Shown: piece after piece, positions 31,556 to 33,236 of the stretch
Layout of the letters: every line of letters starts with the position of its first letter
How positions within the stretch are numbered: position 1 is the first letter of the stretch
NCBI GenBank assembly: GCA_021464525.1
Contig: JADRCO010000465.1
Span: forward strand, 1 to 33,236
Length of the DNA: 33,236 bases
Source: Rhizophagus sp. LPA8_4_AMF
Taxonomy: Eukaryota; Glomeromycota; Glomeromycetes; Glomerales; Glomeraceae
Direction of reading: 5' to 3'
Program-made: the position numbers and the translations under genes
Notes under the pieces: model-generated
What the model saw: the letters and a program-made list of their open reading frames with translations, nothing else
Database searches by the model: none
Told to the model about the DNA's origin: nothing

Positions 31556-32430
31556 TTTTTTTTGCAGCGTATGATAAACTTATATTAGAGTTAATGTTTA
31601 AAATACATGTAAATTAAAGCTATCTAATATAATTAAGTCTACCACCACCCATCATTCGATAAAACCTCATATGTGTACTGTTGGTAAAAATTGTTCCTAT
31701 ATAGGTAGAAGTATGTCAAAATATTCTATCTTAACAGGACTGCCTATAGTCTATGAAACGAGGAATTCAAGGATTTGCTACAATGCAATAATTTTATAAT
31801 CCCTACTGATATCACTAATTTACATAATTCTATTATCATCTACATATGATCACTAACATTAGTAGGAATCTTCTTTAAGGTTATATGATAAAAATAAATA
31901 GAGACAGGATTCTTTAGCCAATCACATGGTAATGTTGTTACTTCTTTCACTGTTGTATATGGCTGATCCAATAAATCTATATAGATTGAGTGAATTGGTT
32001 ATTACAGATAGGGTCCCCAATTAGAAAAGAATAGTTATAAAACTAAAGATTTCACATTTTCCAATACAATCTACTAAATAAAGGTAAAGAATCCACCTAA
32101 GAAACTTCTATAGAAAAAAATTTTAAAAGAAAAACAAAAGTAAAGAAAGAAAAAGAAAAAATAAAAGAAAAAAAAAAGAAAAAAAAAAGAAGAGAAAATT
32201 TATAAAATTCTAAAAAAAAGATAAATGAACTTATAGGTCACCACATTCACATTTAAGAGTTTATCTTTATCCTTAATTCCTCTAGCCATGTAGAAAAAGC
32301 CAAAAATGAGATACCAAATCAATATCCAATGCTGCATATTAAAGGTGTCCAATAAGGTGTTCTCTATACCTATTGAAAAGTTTAGAGAATGAGAGTCAGT
32401 TGTTTTGTCATGTTCTAAAAATAGTTCTAA
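31555..32430 (-). mobile_element. A-tailed retroposon, copy 5 (5'-truncated, uninterrupted)
   Basis: Bracketed by a perfect 14 bp duplication TACAATACTAATTA (31541-31554 and 32431-32444). It starts with a T-run and GCAGCGTATG, then 'aaacctcatatgtgtactgt', 'ctatataggtagaagta', 'agtaggaatctt', 'cacatggtaatgttg', a purine tract (32105-32215), 'tccttaattcctctagcc', 'aatgagataccaaatcaat' and 'ggtgtccaataaggtgttct'. It is truncated at a point equivalent to about 1640 in copy 1. As the only copy without a later insertion, it gives the cleanest view of the A-tail-proximal half. Confidence 0.78.
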
Positions 32431-32444
32431 TACAATACTAATTA

Positions 32445-33236
32445 GTTATTATATTAATATTTAATATTTAATAATAAAATTTTTTTAGCCAATTAGATTT
32501 CAATCAGATGGGGATGGAGATTAAAGCTACTAATTGAGAAATATCAGCTGATTTCTGCATGCTCCTAAATACACTGCAGTAAACAAAAAAAAATGCATTT
32601 TTTATAATAATTCAGTTAATATTAATATTAAAAATATAATTTTACTACTATTTAGATTCTTCTTATTAAGATGAATCTAATGATATAAATTTCATTAAAA
32701 TCCAATTATTAGATCTCATAAAAATAGAATATATAGGATAACAAATTTGAAATTATCTCTGTAATATATAATTCTAGCTAGATTAATATATAAACTTTAT
32801 GCAAATTCTAATGTAAGTTATATTGGAAATATTTGGTATCTTGTATATACATCTCAATGATCTCATTTAATTATTTATAAAGCTTAATATAAATTAATAG
32901 TAATATGAATATTACCTTTTAAGCTAAGAGATCTATAACTTTTGCAAATTTTTAAGAATATTTTTAAATCTTTAATATGTATAAAACTAATTTTAATTTA
33001 AAGTAATTTTAATTCAAATGATTTAACTTACTAGTAAATTTTATATAATTATATAAATTATTTATTATCATCATGTGATAAATTTGATTGGGCTGATTAA
33101 GGGTATAGGATATGTCGATCATTTTTCATAAGTGCGCAGTGGCAAATTATTTTGTTGATCACATGAGGTTCCAAAAACTTGGTATGCACAAAAGCAAGTT
33201 TCAAAATGAGTTTCTTATTTGCTGACATATAGAAAT
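32445..33236. other. AT-rich terminal stretch, no gene recognised
   Basis: No supportable reading frame. Short inverted similarities exist ('tagattcttcttattaagatgaatcta' type hairpin near 32650-32680, resembling 'ggattcctctcattgagacgaatcc' at 214-238), which hints that a repeat is shared by both ends of the window, but its limits are unclear. Confidence 0.4.

Noticed and set aside
1..33236. tRNA or rRNA genes
   Set aside because: No cloverleaf with A and B boxes and no rRNA core sequence was recognised by eye; a tRNAscan run would settle this.

Overview
The window looks like nuclear DNA of an arbuscular mycorrhizal fungus, most likely Rhizophagus irregularis or a close relative (Glomeromycotina). 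The reasons are a very AT-rich sequence, genes split by many 58-81 nt GT-AG introns, a kinase of the greatly expanded Rhizophagus TKL type with its N-terminal zinc-ribbon and 'WTSGNKDIDKFI' signature, and repeat-choked flanks. The species is an inference; no search could be run.

Layout. 1-8.6 kb is a repeat-only arm with one small broken gene (5200-5661). It holds three copies of an A-tailed retroposon family flanked by 14-15 bp target-site duplications. Each copy was later split by a different non-autonomous DNA element. 8.7-24.7 kb is a compact gene island: ORC2 (minus), the DEAH helicase DHX37/Ecm16 (minus, 17 exons), a CCDC6-like coiled-coil protein (plus, 11 exons, divergent from the helicase), a decayed IS607-type transposon, a predicted membrane-anchored pseudokinase (plus, 5 exons), and an intronless MRG15/Eaf3 chromodomain protein (plus). 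24.7-33.2 kb is a second repeat arm: a pogo/Tigger element carrying a 501 bp MITE sits inside another retroposon copy, followed by a minisatellite-like tract, a doubtful solo LTR, two palindromic MITEs and a fifth retroposon copy.

The most unusual content is 18.70-20.83 kb. Frame by frame it reads as a MerR-like helix-turn-helix plus serine recombinase (IS607 TnpA), then a TnpB/Fanzor RuvC nuclease whose ATG overlaps the TnpA stop as ATGA, as in a bacterial insertion sequence. Both genes are broken, with many C-to-T type lesions, but key motifs can still be read. It is a fossil of a transposon with a (presumably RNA-guided) TnpB-type nuclease, lodged between host genes of a fungus.

The host genes are housekeeping functions (replication origin licensing, small-subunit rRNA maturation, chromatin acetylation/deacetylation) and do not form one pathway. 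No rRNA, tRNA or CRISPR array was seen.
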